Below, one piece after another: positions 8,610-17,603 of a stretch of 64,000 nt of DNA (positions are counted from its first letter, which is position 1; each line of letters opens with the position of its first letter). This DNA comes from Paenibacillus dendrobii (GTDB taxonomy: Bacteria > Bacillota > Bacilli > Paenibacillales > Paenibacillaceae), in assembly GCF_009807035.1 (NCBI RefSeq), contig NZ_WUBI01000001.1:124001-188000 (forward strand). Direction: 5' to 3'. The position numbers were made by a program, and so were the translations under genes. The notes beneath the pieces are model-generated. The model had not been told where the DNA came from, made no database searches, and saw only the letters and a program-made list of their open reading frames with translations.

Positions 8610-11600
8610 GTGAACAATCGATTGAGGATTAAGCGTTATATGGCGCAAATGATCGTCATGGCGATGGCCGTTTCTTTATTCTGGATTGCCCCTGTACCGG
8701 CAAAGGCAGCCGAGGAAGGCGAAAGCGCTGTGAGAGGAGAACAGCTCCTGCCATCCGAGCCGGTAACGGTAACGGATTCCGTATACATTACGCTCGGCGA
8801 AACGCCAGAAGGACAAGGCATGACCGCGCGTCCGGGGGACGGGCCTAAAGTTGGCCTGCAGGTGGGCGACGTGGACGGCAAAACGTACTGGAAGACCAAC
8901 CAAACGGTCAACCCGAATCAACCGGGAGAGAACATCCTCTATTTTTATTTCGATGTGAATGACGAATTCGTAAGCGATCTTAGCAACCAGGACGTTTGGG
9001 TGACGGCCGAATATTATGACCGCGGCAATGGGGACATGGTCCTTCAGTATGATTCCAAGCAATCCGCTTTTAAGGAAGCTCCGCTGTTCTCGTATGAAGA
9101 TTCGGGGACATGGAAGACGCATACCTTCAAGCTGAGCGACCCTCGCTTCGCGAACCGCTCGAACGATGCGGATTTCCGGATCGGCGTCACCGGCGGCGGA
9201 GCGAAGTCACCGAATCCCGAGCTGTACTTGGCGAAGGTGACCGTGACGAAGCAGCCTCGCGAACCGTCGGGGATCGAGACCAAGGCCTACGATACGGCAT
9301 ACCCGACGGCCGATATTGTTATCGCCGACCGCAGCGTGAAGGATTATGGGGCCAAAGGGGATGGAAGCACGGATGACACCCGGGCATTCCAAGAGGCGCT
9401 GGCAGAGGCCGGAAGCCAGGGCGGAGGTGTCGTATTCGTGCCGGAAGGCACGTACAAGCTCACAAGCGAGCTCATCGTGCCGACGGGGGTTACGCTCCGC
9501 GGCGACTGGACGAATCCGGAATCGCAGGGCGGCAAGGTTCTGGGAACCGTTCTTGCCGTTCGTACGGGCGAGGGCCGGGAAACGGGAGCGAGCTTCATCA
9601 AGTTGCAGCCTTCCAGCGGCGTGACGAACCTGTCAATCTGGTACCCGGAACAGAATGCTTCAAGTCCGATTCCTTATCCGTGGACGATCGAGCAGCTTCC
9701 CGGCGACAGCGCAACCGTCAAGAACGTCACGCTGGTCAACGCCTATCAGGGCATTAAAATTGGACCGGACTGGAACGAGCTGCATTACGTCAAGAACCTC
9801 TACGGTACTACGCTGAAGACGGGCATCTTTCTCGATTTCACGACGGATATCGGCAGGCTGGAGGGGATTCACCTTTCCCCGGATCTATGGTCCGGATCGG
9901 GCCTCGCAGGATCGCCGGAACGCGGCGAACTGCATGAATACATGACGAGTCACGCCGAAGGCATCGTGATGGGCCGCTCCGACTGGGAATACATGTCGGA
10001 CATCCATATTTCCGGATATGAAACGGGTTTACGGATGACGACAAGAACCGGAAGCCTTGAATCGGCAAACGCCCAATTGTATAAGATTCAGATCGAGGAC
10101 TGTCATATCGCCCTCAAGATCGAAGGCGTTAATAATTACGGCTTGCTGATAACGGACAGCCGGTTCGATGCCGACGCCGGACCGCATCCGGTTGCCGTTT
10201 ATGCGACGCAAGGTTTTAACTCCATCGTTCAGTTCAACGGCGTTACGGTAGGCGGACATCCCGATCAGGCGGTTCTGAACGAAGGCAGCGGAACCTTATC
10301 TTTCGAAAACAGCACGTTCGAAAACTGGGGGGACGGCAGCGAAGACTATGCGATCGTCACACGTGGCGGATCGTTGATTCTGGGCGCATCCAGCTTCGCC
10401 AAATCCGAACGGCATCTCTTACTTGAAGGAAATGTCGGAACGATAAACTCGATCAACTCGGGATATGAAGGCAAATTGTCCGTGACCAACCACAGCAAAT
10501 CGACGGACCTGAATATCCGGCAAGATGATAAATTCGTGCTGGAAAGCCTTCCGGACGTGCCTTCCGTGGATATTGCACAGCAACCCAAACCTGCGGGACG
10601 AGGATTGTTCAATGTGGTGAATGCTCCTTACTCCGCCGATCCGTCCGGAAACGAGGATGCCTCCCAGGCGATCCAGCAGGCTTTGAACGATGCCGGTGAC
10701 AAAGGCGGAGGCACGGTGTATATGCCGGCTGGGACCTACCGGGTCGAGCAACCGCTCGTTGTGCCGACCGGCGTGGAATTGCGCGGCAATTTCGACGTTC
10801 CGCATCATACGATCGGCGGAGGTACGGTTATTTTTACGAAATATGGGGAAAACGAACCCGATGCCGAGGCTTTTATTCAATTGAAAACGGCGGCAGGACT
10901 TCGCGGAATATCCGTTTATTACGATCATCAGTCGTGGACCGAGGCCAATCCGGTCAAGCCGTACCCATGGACTGTCCAAGGCCAGGGAAAGGACGTCTAC
11001 CTGATCGATACCACGCTGGTCAATCCTTATCAGGCCGTCGATTTTGGAACATATGATACGAGCGGACATTACATCGATTACGTGGCAGGTTCTCCGCTGA
11101 AGGAAGGAATCTACCTGGGCGGGGGAGCGCGGGGCGGATATATGCGGAACGTCCAATTCAATCCTCATTATTACGGGCGCAGCAATTACCCGAACCATCC
11201 TGCCACCAGCGCAGATTCCGACAGGGTCTGGAATTACCAGAAGGACAATCTGGATGCTTTCCGCATCGGCAACGTGAAACAGGAGACCGTCTTTAACACG
11301 TTCGTCTTCGGTTCGAAGTTCGGCATTCATTTCGAAGGACAAGACGGGCAAGGCCCTGAAGCCGTCGTGATCGGCCATGGCACGGACGGAAGCAAAAAAG
11401 GAGCCGTGCTGGAGGGCGCGGATAACGCGGGACTCCAGTTCATCAACACGGAGCTGGTCTCGATCAGCACCACCGACAAAGTATATGTCGAGGTTGGCAA
11501 AGACTTCAAATCCAAAGCGGTGTTTTTCAATTCTTCGATGTGGGGCGATACGAACCGTTCCTTCGACATCTACGGAGGCAACGTGCGGATTCAGCAGGCC

Positions 11601-14186
11601 AATTTCACCAAAGTCGGCGACATCGGCATTAACGCCGTCGGCGGTAATGTCGGACTATACGACTCGTACTTCCAGCAGTCCCAAACGACCCATGTGTATG
11701 CCGGACAGGGAATCGACAAGCTGGTTGTTTCTAACAACCTGGCTAGCGGGGGACTCCAAATACAGAACGATGCACCGGGCAAAGTGTCGGGGAGCAATCT
11801 CTATCCGATCGCGCTGAAGCTGGAGAAGGCGTCTCTCGATCCTTCGCGGCCGGAAGATACCGGTACGGTGCTGGCGATTACCAATGCGGCGGGAGATCGA
11901 ACACTGAAGGGACAGATCGAATGGGTCAGTCCCGGCATGTATAAGGAATCGCTGAAGCCGATTCGTTTCGAGAATCTGAAAGTCGGTGAAACGCGGAGCA
12001 TCGCCATTCCTTACTTATCGGCCGATGCGCTGAAGTTCAGAGTTGCGCTGGACGGCGGAGATCGTTACGAAGCCTCGGTCAAGCTGTCCCAGGCCTTTGC
12101 ATCGCGGAGTGAGACCCCGGATCATACGCCTTCAATTGAAGTTTCCGGTCCGGAGCACTACTACAGTGTTGGCGGAAGCTGGGGAGGCGCCGATGATCTC
12201 AGCCTCGCTTCCAAGATCACATGGGATGATAACAACTTATACGTCAACGTGGACGTCAAGGACAACGTCCATAGCCAGACGTATACCAACGGCGACATAT
12301 GGCAAGGCGACAGCCTGCAGGTCGGCATCGATTTGGCGAAGCAAGACGGCGGGGCCAGCCGACAAGTGAATGAGCTAGGCTTTGCCTTGAACCAGGACGG
12401 CAGCGTGACAAAGTGGAGATGGCGAGCTCCGGATGGAATCACGGCAGGCCCGATGGAATCCGCCCAAGCCGTCATCACCCGCGACGAAGCGGCCAAGGTG
12501 ACGCATTATAAGCTGACCCTGCCGTTTCAAGCGCTTCATGGCGCCGGATACGATGTCCACCCCGACCAACCAATCGGACTTGCGCTGCTTGTCAATGAAA
12601 ATGACGGGGAAGGCCGGTCGGGATTTATGGAGTATAACGGAGGCATCGGAACGAGCAAGGATGCCGGATTATTCGGTAATTTGTACCTGCTTAAGGACGA
12701 TTTCTTGACGCTGCTGGAAAAATCCGCCCAAGCCAGCGTGCAGTCGGCGGAGCAAAAGAAAGACGTCAGCACCTTCGATGCGGCTGCCAATTTCGTGCTC
12801 CTGCTGCCGGATGGCGCGCTGAAAACATCCTTGCAAGCCCGGCTCGCTGCCATCGGTTCGGTACCTGGGACGGATCAAGGCGGCGGGGACCATTCGGGAG
12901 GATCGGGATCGAATGCCGGAGGGAGTTACGGTTCCGGCTCCGGTTCGGCAGGGAGCGGAACAGCGGGCGGAAGCCCCAATCCTGGCCAGAATCCATCCGG
13001 AAAAGATGCCTTGACGTTATCGCCGGTTTTGGATCCAGCGTCGAAACTGGCGTCCGTCCGGCTGAGCAGCAAGGAAGCGGAACAGGCATTTAGCGGAATC
13101 CAAACAGGCAAGGACGGAAAGAAAAAATTAATCGTTCAATTGAATGCTGTCGCCGGGGCCGAAGGGTATGCCCTAGAGCTGCCTTCGGAGCTGGTTGCGG
13201 AAAAGCCAGCAACGCAATCGCTGGAAATTCGCACGGAATGGGGAAACCTGTGGATTCCGGGCGACCTGCTGGCAGCGTCCAAGGAGCAGCTTGGCGAATC
13301 CATTGTCTTGAAAGTCATCAAGGCAAACCTGGCGGCATCGGGTAAGGATGCCTTGACCCTATTCGGCAAAAGACCGGCGATCTCGCTGCAGCTTGGAACC
13401 GCCAAGGGAGCAGCTGTGCAATGGATGAATGCGGAATCGCCGATCATGGTCATGCTGCCATATCAGCCGAGTTCCGCCGAAATGAAGAATCCGGAGAAGC
13501 TTGTCGTTCGACTGGCGGGAGAACAAGGAACATATTCGCCGGTTCCAAGCGGTAAATACGTCCAAACTTCGGGGCAGATCGTATTCAAGGCCTGGCAGTC
13601 TGGAGTGTACGCCGTTGGGTACGATGAACGTACGTTCCAGGATATCGGGAACCTTGCATGGGCCCGTCAGTCCATCGAAGCTTTGGCGGTGAAAGGGATC
13701 GTCCACGGCGTATCGGAATCCGCGTATCAACCTCAAGCGCAGATCCGTCGAGGGGATTTTGCCCTTTTGCTGGTCCAAGCTTTCGAATTCAACCGGAATC
13801 GCGCCCAAAGTACGGGGCAGTTTGCGGATGTGCCGCAGGATGCTTATTATGGTCAGGCTGTCGGTATGGCTAGAGAACTCGGGATCGTTCAGGGGGAAGG
13901 AAACCTCTTTTTGCCTGATGCCCCGATCAAGAGGGAAGATGCTGCCGCGATGATCTACCGCGCGATGAATGCGGCAGGGATTCAGCCGGCTGCGGCAAAC
14001 GGTGCGGCTTCTGCTGACGGATTTGCCGACGCCGATGCCATCGAAGTCTATGCCCGCGAAGCTGTTCAAGCTTTGGCGGATGCGAAGTTGCTGCAAGGTG
14101 ACGGCGGCAAGTTCAATCCCAAAGATCCGATCACTAGGGCGGAGACGGCGGTACTGATCTACCGTTTGTACACTCTGCTGCCTTAG
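8610..14186 (+). CDS. Large surface-anchored protein: two pectate-lyase-type beta-helices, CBM9-like module, three SLH repeats
   Basis: Exported, cell-wall-anchored polysaccharide-active protein of about 1858 aa. GGGAGG sits seven bases before GTG 8610, so the open frame upstream (from 8481) is probably untranslated; ATG 8604 is one base from the Shine-Dalgarno. Domains in order: signal peptide ending near AKAAEEG; a beta-sandwich to about residue 220; a first pectate-lyase-superfamily helix starting VKDYGAKGDGSTDDTRAFQ (~240-640); a second starting DASQAIQQALNDAGDKGGG (~665-1060); a CBM9-like module (~1172-1345, WDDNNLYVNVDVKDN); a Gly/Ser linker (~1423-1465); a beta domain; and three SLH repeats (~1675-1858) that bind pyruvylated wall polymer. 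It is probably a lyase or hydrolase, but the catalytic residues cannot be assigned. Confidence 0.9.
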   Translation: MNNRLRIKRYMAQMIVMAMAVSLFWIAPVPAKAAEEGESAVRGEQLLPSEPVTVTDSVYITLGETPEGQGMTARPGDGPKVGLQVGDVDGKTYWKTNQTVNPNQPGENILYFYFDVNDEFVSDLSNQDVWVTAEYYDRGNGDMVLQYDSKQSAFKEAPLFSYEDSGTWKTHTFKLSDPRFANRSNDADFRIGVTGGGAKSPNPELYLAKVTVTKQPREPSGIETKAYDTAYPTADIVIADRSVKDYGAKGDGSTDDTRAFQEALAEAGSQGGGVVFVPEGTYKLTSELIVPTGVTLRGDWTNPESQGGKVLGTVLAVRTGEGRETGASFIKLQPSSGVTNLSIWYPEQNASSPIPYPWTIEQLPGDSATVKNVTLVNAYQGIKIGPDWNELHYVKNLYGTTLKTGIFLDFTTDIGRLEGIHLSPDLWSGSGLAGSPERGELHEYMTSHAEGIVMGRSDWEYMSDIHISGYETGLRMTTRTGSLESANAQLYKIQIEDCHIALKIEGVNNYGLLITDSRFDADAGPHPVAVYATQGFNSIVQFNGVTVGGHPDQAVLNEGSGTLSFENSTFENWGDGSEDYAIVTRGGSLILGASSFAKSERHLLLEGNVGTINSINSGYEGKLSVTNHSKSTDLNIRQDDKFVLESLPDVPSVDIAQQPKPAGRGLFNVVNAPYSADPSGNEDASQAIQQALNDAGDKGGGTVYMPAGTYRVEQPLVVPTGVELRGNFDVPHHTIGGGTVIFTKYGENEPDAEAFIQLKTAAGLRGISVYYDHQSWTEANPVKPYPWTVQGQGKDVYLIDTTLVNPYQAVDFGTYDTSGHYIDYVAGSPLKEGIYLGGGARGGYMRNVQFNPHYYGRSNYPNHPATSADSDRVWNYQKDNLDAFRIGNVKQETVFNTFVFGSKFGIHFEGQDGQGPEAVVIGHGTDGSKKGAVLEGADNAGLQFINTELVSISTTDKVYVEVGKDFKSKAVFFNSSMWGDTNRSFDIYGGNVRIQQANFTKVGDIGINAVGGNVGLYDSYFQQSQTTHVYAGQGIDKLVVSNNLASGGLQIQNDAPGKVSGSNLYPIALKLEKASLDPSRPEDTGTVLAITNAAGDRTLKGQIEWVSPGMYKESLKPIRFENLKVGETRSIAIPYLSADALKFRVALDGGDRYEASVKLSQAFASRSETPDHTPSIEVSGPEHYYSVGGSWGGADDLSLASKITWDDNNLYVNVDVKDNVHSQTYTNGDIWQGDSLQVGIDLAKQDGGASRQVNELGFALNQDGSVTKWRWRAPDGITAGPMESAQAVITRDEAAKVTHYKLTLPFQALHGAGYDVHPDQPIGLALLVNENDGEGRSGFMEYNGGIGTSKDAGLFGNLYLLKDDFLTLLEKSAQASVQSAEQKKDVSTFDAAANFVLLLPDGALKTSLQARLAAIGSVPGTDQGGGDHSGGSGSNAGGSYGSGSGSAGSGTAGGSPNPGQNPSGKDALTLSPVLDPASKLASVRLSSKEAEQAFSGIQTGKDGKKKLIVQLNAVAGAEGYALELPSELVAEKPATQSLEIRTEWGNLWIPGDLLAASKEQLGESIVLKVIKANLAASGKDALTLFGKRPAISLQLGTAKGAAVQWMNAESPIMVMLPYQPSSAEMKNPEKLVVRLAGEQGTYSPVPSGKYVQTSGQIVFKAWQSGVYAVGYDERTFQDIGNLAWARQSIEALAVKGIVHGVSESAYQPQAQIRRGDFALLLVQAFEFNRNRAQSTGQFADVPQDAYYGQAVGMARELGIVQGEGNLFLPDAPIKREDAAAMIYRAMNAAGIQPAAANGAASADGFADADAIEVYAREAVQALADAKLLQGDGGKFNPKDPITRAETAVLIYRLYTLLP

Positions 14187-14209
14187 GGCAAGGCAAGCTT
14201 GCATCACAT

Positions 14210-14256
14210 GCCTGTGCAAAGCATCGTTTTCGAGCGATCGTGCACAGGCTTTTTTT
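14210..14256 (+). terminator. Rho-independent terminator after the SLH protein gene
   Basis: GCCTGTGCA (14210-14218) pairs with TGCACAGGC (14241-14249), followed by seven T. The arms and tail are nearly identical to those of the terminator at 16256. Confidence 0.9.
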
Positions 14257-14553
14257 GCGCCCAGCTTTCGGCAATGACCCCAGGATGGCGATGAAGCAGC
14301 AAGACGTGCATTTTCTTTTCAAAAGGCCTGCATAGTTTAACATCGCCTCATGGTAGGCGAACGCCCGCCAAACGTATGCTAGGAGAGTGGAGAGAGACAA
14401 GAGATAAATTCAAATGAAGGGAGGGACGCATTCTTGAATCGCTCCGGCAGTCCAAATCCAGATGTGGAAACCGGGGCCGCCAAGTCAGCATGAAAACGAA
14501 CACGCGCAAGAGGCGCGCATCCAACGGCTTAACAGTATAAGGAGGAAAATAAC
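14257..14553 (+). other. Gene-poor leader upstream of the GH99-like gene
   Basis: This stretch probably holds the promoter of the next gene, but no convincing -35/-10 pair was found. A 19-codon frame, TTG 14434 to TGA 14493, follows a good GGGAGGG site and could be a leader peptide or chance. Nothing else was recognised. Confidence 0.3.
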
Positions 14554-16236
14554 ATGTCCATTTCGCCAGTCCGAAAACATCTCGCCCAGGCTCTGTCCGC
14601 GGTGATACTGCTGATCATGCTGCTGTCGTTATTCCCCGGCGCGGTCCATGCGGCTTCGGCTTTCGGTCAAACGCCGGCTTCAAGCTTCAGCTCGCAATCC
14701 GGCATTCAATTGGAGAACTCCACTGAAGGCGGACAGAATGTCGCCTTCATCGATAACGGCGATTATATCGCATTTTCGAACGTGGATTTCGGAAGCGGCG
14801 CTTCCTCCATCGATGTGAGAGTGGCCAGCAATAACAACGGAGGGCAGATCGAGGCGCGCCTGGACAGCCTGACCGGAACGCTGATCAGCACGGTTACGGT
14901 ACCGGGCACGGGCGGCTGGCAGTCCTGGGTGACCCGGTCGGCATCTGTAAGCTCAGCGAGCGGGGTGCACACGCTGTATTTGAAATTTACCGGCGGAACG
15001 GGCAACCTGTTTAACGTGCTGTGGTTTAAGTTCAATGCGGGTTCATCCGGTGACGGAGACGTCGTGGGCCATCTCTTTGCCGGCTACCAAGGCTGGTTCA
15101 ATGCTGCGGGAGACGGTTCCCCGAACGGGGGGTGGGTGCATTGGTCCAAGAACAGCAACGCTCCGTCCGCGAGCGGAAACGTGAATTTCGAGCTTTATCC
15201 GGATACGCGCGAATATTCGAAGCTTTATCAGACGGATCTGGCCAACTTAGGCAACGGCAGCCCGGCCAAGCTGTTTTCCTCGTACGATCAGGAAACGGTG
15301 AACAAGCATTTTGAATGGATGAAAACCTATAACATCGACGGCGCGGCATTGCAGCGGTTCGGGGCTGACGAAAGCGATGCGCCGAACGGCTGGAAGACCA
15401 ACCGGGACAGCGTCGCCGTCAAAGCCAAAAACGCAGCCGAGGCATACAATCGCAAGTTTTACGTGATGTATGACATCACGGGGATGAATGCGGGAAACTG
15501 GGTCAACGCCGTCAAACATGACTGGTCGTCGAATGTGGTCAACGCCATGCACCTGACCTCTTCCCCGGCCTATGCCAAACAGAATGGAAAAATAGCGGTC
15601 TGCATTTGGGGGATCGGTTTTACGGACCGTCCGGGTACAGCTGCGGAATCCGCCGAGCTGATCCAATGGTTCAAAAATCAGGGCGTGTACGTGATCGGAG
15701 GCGTCCCAACTTATTGGAGAACCGGAAACAATGATTCTAAACCGGATTTCATGAATGTCTACAAATCGCTCGACATGATCTCCCCTTGGTCGGTCGCACG
15801 GTTCGGCACGCTTCAGAGCGCAGACAATTTCAAGAAAAATACGCTGGAGCCGGATTTCGCCTTTACCCAGCAAAACGGCATCGCGTATCAGCCGGTCATT
15901 TGGCCCGGATCGGCCTGGTCGAACATGACCGGCGGACCGCGGAACGAAAACCCCCGCCTGCACGGCGATTTCATGTGGAGGCAGGCTTATAACATCAAGA
16001 GCACCGGGATTCAGACGGGATACATCGCGATGTTCGACGAGTATGATGAAGGCACAGCCATCGCCAAAATGGCAGAGAACAGCTCCATGATTCCGACGAA
16101 TCAGTATTTCCTCACACTGGACGCGGACGGAGTCTCGGTCTCGTCGGACTTTTACCTGCGGCTTGCCGGCGACATCAACCGGTTGTTTAAAGGCCAAATC
16201 CCACTCACGGCCGAACATCCGACAAGCCATCGTTAA
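14554..16236 (+). CDS. Secreted CBM6-like plus GH71/GH99-like glycosidase
   Basis: The 560-aa exported protein has a signal peptide (residues 1-33, ending AVHAAS), a CBM6-like beta-sandwich (about 40-165: IDNGDYIAFSNVDFG, LYLKFTGGTGNLFNVLWFKF), then a catalytic-type barrel starting VGHLFAGYQGWFNA. This resembles proteins annotated GH71/GH99-like or xylosidase/arabinosidase. GH99 endo-alpha-mannosidases and mannanases use two Glu three residues apart; here MFDEYDEG supplies Glu496 and Glu499. AAGGAGGAAA lies well placed before ATG 14554. Together with the GH38 enzyme it suggests extracellular attack on an alpha-mannan-like glycan, which is an inference. No SLH or sortase signal is present, so it is probably released. 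Confidence 0.82.
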   Translation: MSISPVRKHLAQALSAVILLIMLLSLFPGAVHAASAFGQTPASSFSSQSGIQLENSTEGGQNVAFIDNGDYIAFSNVDFGSGASSIDVRVASNNNGGQIEARLDSLTGTLISTVTVPGTGGWQSWVTRSASVSSASGVHTLYLKFTGGTGNLFNVLWFKFNAGSSGDGDVVGHLFAGYQGWFNAAGDGSPNGGWVHWSKNSNAPSASGNVNFELYPDTREYSKLYQTDLANLGNGSPAKLFSSYDQETVNKHFEWMKTYNIDGAALQRFGADESDAPNGWKTNRDSVAVKAKNAAEAYNRKFYVMYDITGMNAGNWVNAVKHDWSSNVVNAMHLTSSPAYAKQNGKIAVCIWGIGFTDRPGTAAESAELIQWFKNQGVYVIGGVPTYWRTGNNDSKPDFMNVYKSLDMISPWSVARFGTLQSADNFKKNTLEPDFAFTQQNGIAYQPVIWPGSAWSNMTGGPRNENPRLHGDFMWRQAYNIKSTGIQTGYIAMFDEYDEGTAIAKMAENSSMIPTNQYFLTLDADGVSVSSDFYLRLAGDINRLFKGQIPLTAEHPTSHR

Positions 16237-16255
16237 TCATTAGAACGCATCCAAA

Positions 16256-16302
16256 AAGCCTGTGCAAAATCGCTGAAGCGATCCGCTGCACAGGCTTTTT
16301 TT
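16256..16302 (+). terminator. Rho-independent terminator after the GH99-like gene
   Basis: AGCCTGTGCA (16257-16266) pairs with TGCACAGGCT (16287-16296), with an inner stem ATCGC/GCGAT and a T-run. It shares both outer arms and the TTTTTTTGCG tail with the terminator at 14210. Confidence 0.9.
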
Positions 16303-16484
16303 GCGTCGTTACATGCTGCTCAACACTGCCCGTCGCTTTCCGGAGTCATGAGGCAGGCATGCGGGATCGTGACACGCTAAAAATGAACTGCAAAGATTAA
16401 TACAGCCTCATTTTGGCCTTGTCGTGAATGCGCTACCATTATAGATGTGAAAGAACAGTTAGCATAGCGCGAGGTGAAAAACAG

Positions 16485-17603
16485 GTGGGAAGCATCTCTT
16501 TTAATCATGTGTTTAAACGGTACAAAGGCGAATCTCGCCCGGCGGTCAACGATTTTCATTTAACCATAGAAGAAGGGGAGTTTCTTGTCCTGGTCGGTCC
16601 TTCCGGATGCGGCAAATCGACGACGCTGCGCATGCTCGCGGGGCTGGAGGAGATTAGCAGCGGCGAGCTGTATCTGGACGGGCGATTCATTAACTACGTC
16701 TCCCCGAAGGATCGGGACATCGCCATGGTTTTTCAGAATTATGCTCTTTATCCCAATCTCTCCGTTTTCGAAAATATCGCGCTCGGCCTCAAGCTCCGCA
16801 AGACGGCCAAGCATGAAATCGAATCGCGCGTGAAGCGGGTAGCCTCGATTCTCGAAATCTCGCATTTGCTGGAGCGCAAGCCCAGCCAATTGTCCGGGGG
16901 CCAGAAGCAGCGGGTTGCTCTCGGCAGAGCGATTGCCCGCGAGCCCCAGGTGTTCCTGATGGACGAACCGTTATCCAATCTGGATGCCAAGCTGCGTGCC
17001 CAGACCCGGGCCGAGCTGATCAAGATGCAGAGCGATTTGAAGCGGACGACGGTATACGTCACCCATGATCAGGTGGAAGCGATGACGATGGGTACCCGCA
17101 TTGTGGTGATGAAGGACGGAGTCATTCAGCAGGTGGCCGAGCCGCGAAAACTGTATGACGAGCCTGCCAATGTTTTCGTCGCCGGATTCATCGGTTCTCC
17201 GCAAATGAACTTTTTGAACGGTACGATCGAGAAAAACGAAGAGGAATATTATTTTTCCAACAAACGCATGAAACTGCTCCTGCCTGAGGCTTTCGGCCGC
17301 AGATTCGAGCAGGCCCGGAAAACGGTCCGCAGCGTCATTCTGGGGGTGCGGCCTGAACATGTGATCCTGAAGCCAGGGAGCTCGGATGAGGTCAATACCG
17401 TTACCGGACTTGTTCACATGACGGAAGCAACCGGTGCCGACTCCTACGTCTACGTGCAACTTGGTTCCTACTTGCTCATTGCGCGTACGAATCCGGAACA
17501 GATCTATGCGACGGGAGACGTGGTTTCCGTGGCTTTCATGATGAACAAAATCCATTTTTTCGATGAGAGCACGGAGGAATTGATAGGGAGCGATGAAGCA
17601 TGA
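16485..17603 (+). CDS. ABC transporter ATP-binding subunit, MsmK/UgpC type
   Basis: Cytoplasmic ATPase that powers carbohydrate importers. Visible motifs: Walker A GPSGCGKST (about residues 38-46), Q-loop MVFQNYALYP, signature LSGGQKQRVALGRA (about 136), Walker B VFLMDEP, D-loop SNLDAK and the switch His in VYVTHDQVEAMTM. The C-terminal ~130 residues are the OB/TOBE regulatory domain. GTG 16485 is chosen because GAGGTGA sits seven bases upstream; ATG 16428 lacks a site and adds 19 atypical residues. Its stop overlaps the next start (ATGA). It is the only importer ATPase seen in the window, so it probably serves all three permease pairs. Confidence 0.93.
   Translation: MGSISFNHVFKRYKGESRPAVNDFHLTIEEGEFLVLVGPSGCGKSTTLRMLAGLEEISSGELYLDGRFINYVSPKDRDIAMVFQNYALYPNLSVFENIALGLKLRKTAKHEIESRVKRVASILEISHLLERKPSQLSGGQKQRVALGRAIAREPQVFLMDEPLSNLDAKLRAQTRAELIKMQSDLKRTTVYVTHDQVEAMTMGTRIVVMKDGVIQQVAEPRKLYDEPANVFVAGFIGSPQMNFLNGTIEKNEEEYYFSNKRMKLLLPEAFGRRFEQARKTVRSVILGVRPEHVILKPGSSDEVNTVTGLVHMTEATGADSYVYVQLGSYLLIARTNPEQIYATGDVVSVAFMMNKIHFFDESTEELIGSDEA

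Noticed and set aside
10419..11378. Long minus-strand open frame of 319 codons
   Set aside because: It lies inside the second beta-helix of the SLH protein gene, has low-complexity His/Arg-rich translation and no ribosome site; it is an antisense shadow.
14434..14493. 19-codon frame before the GH99-like gene as a firm gene
   Set aside because: Only the ribosome site supports it; no coupling, conservation or family is visible, so it is mentioned only within the intergenic entry.
15247..16230. Minus-strand open frame of 327 codons
   Set aside because: It is antisense to the GH99-like gene, which has an export signal, recognised domains and a terminator on the plus strand.
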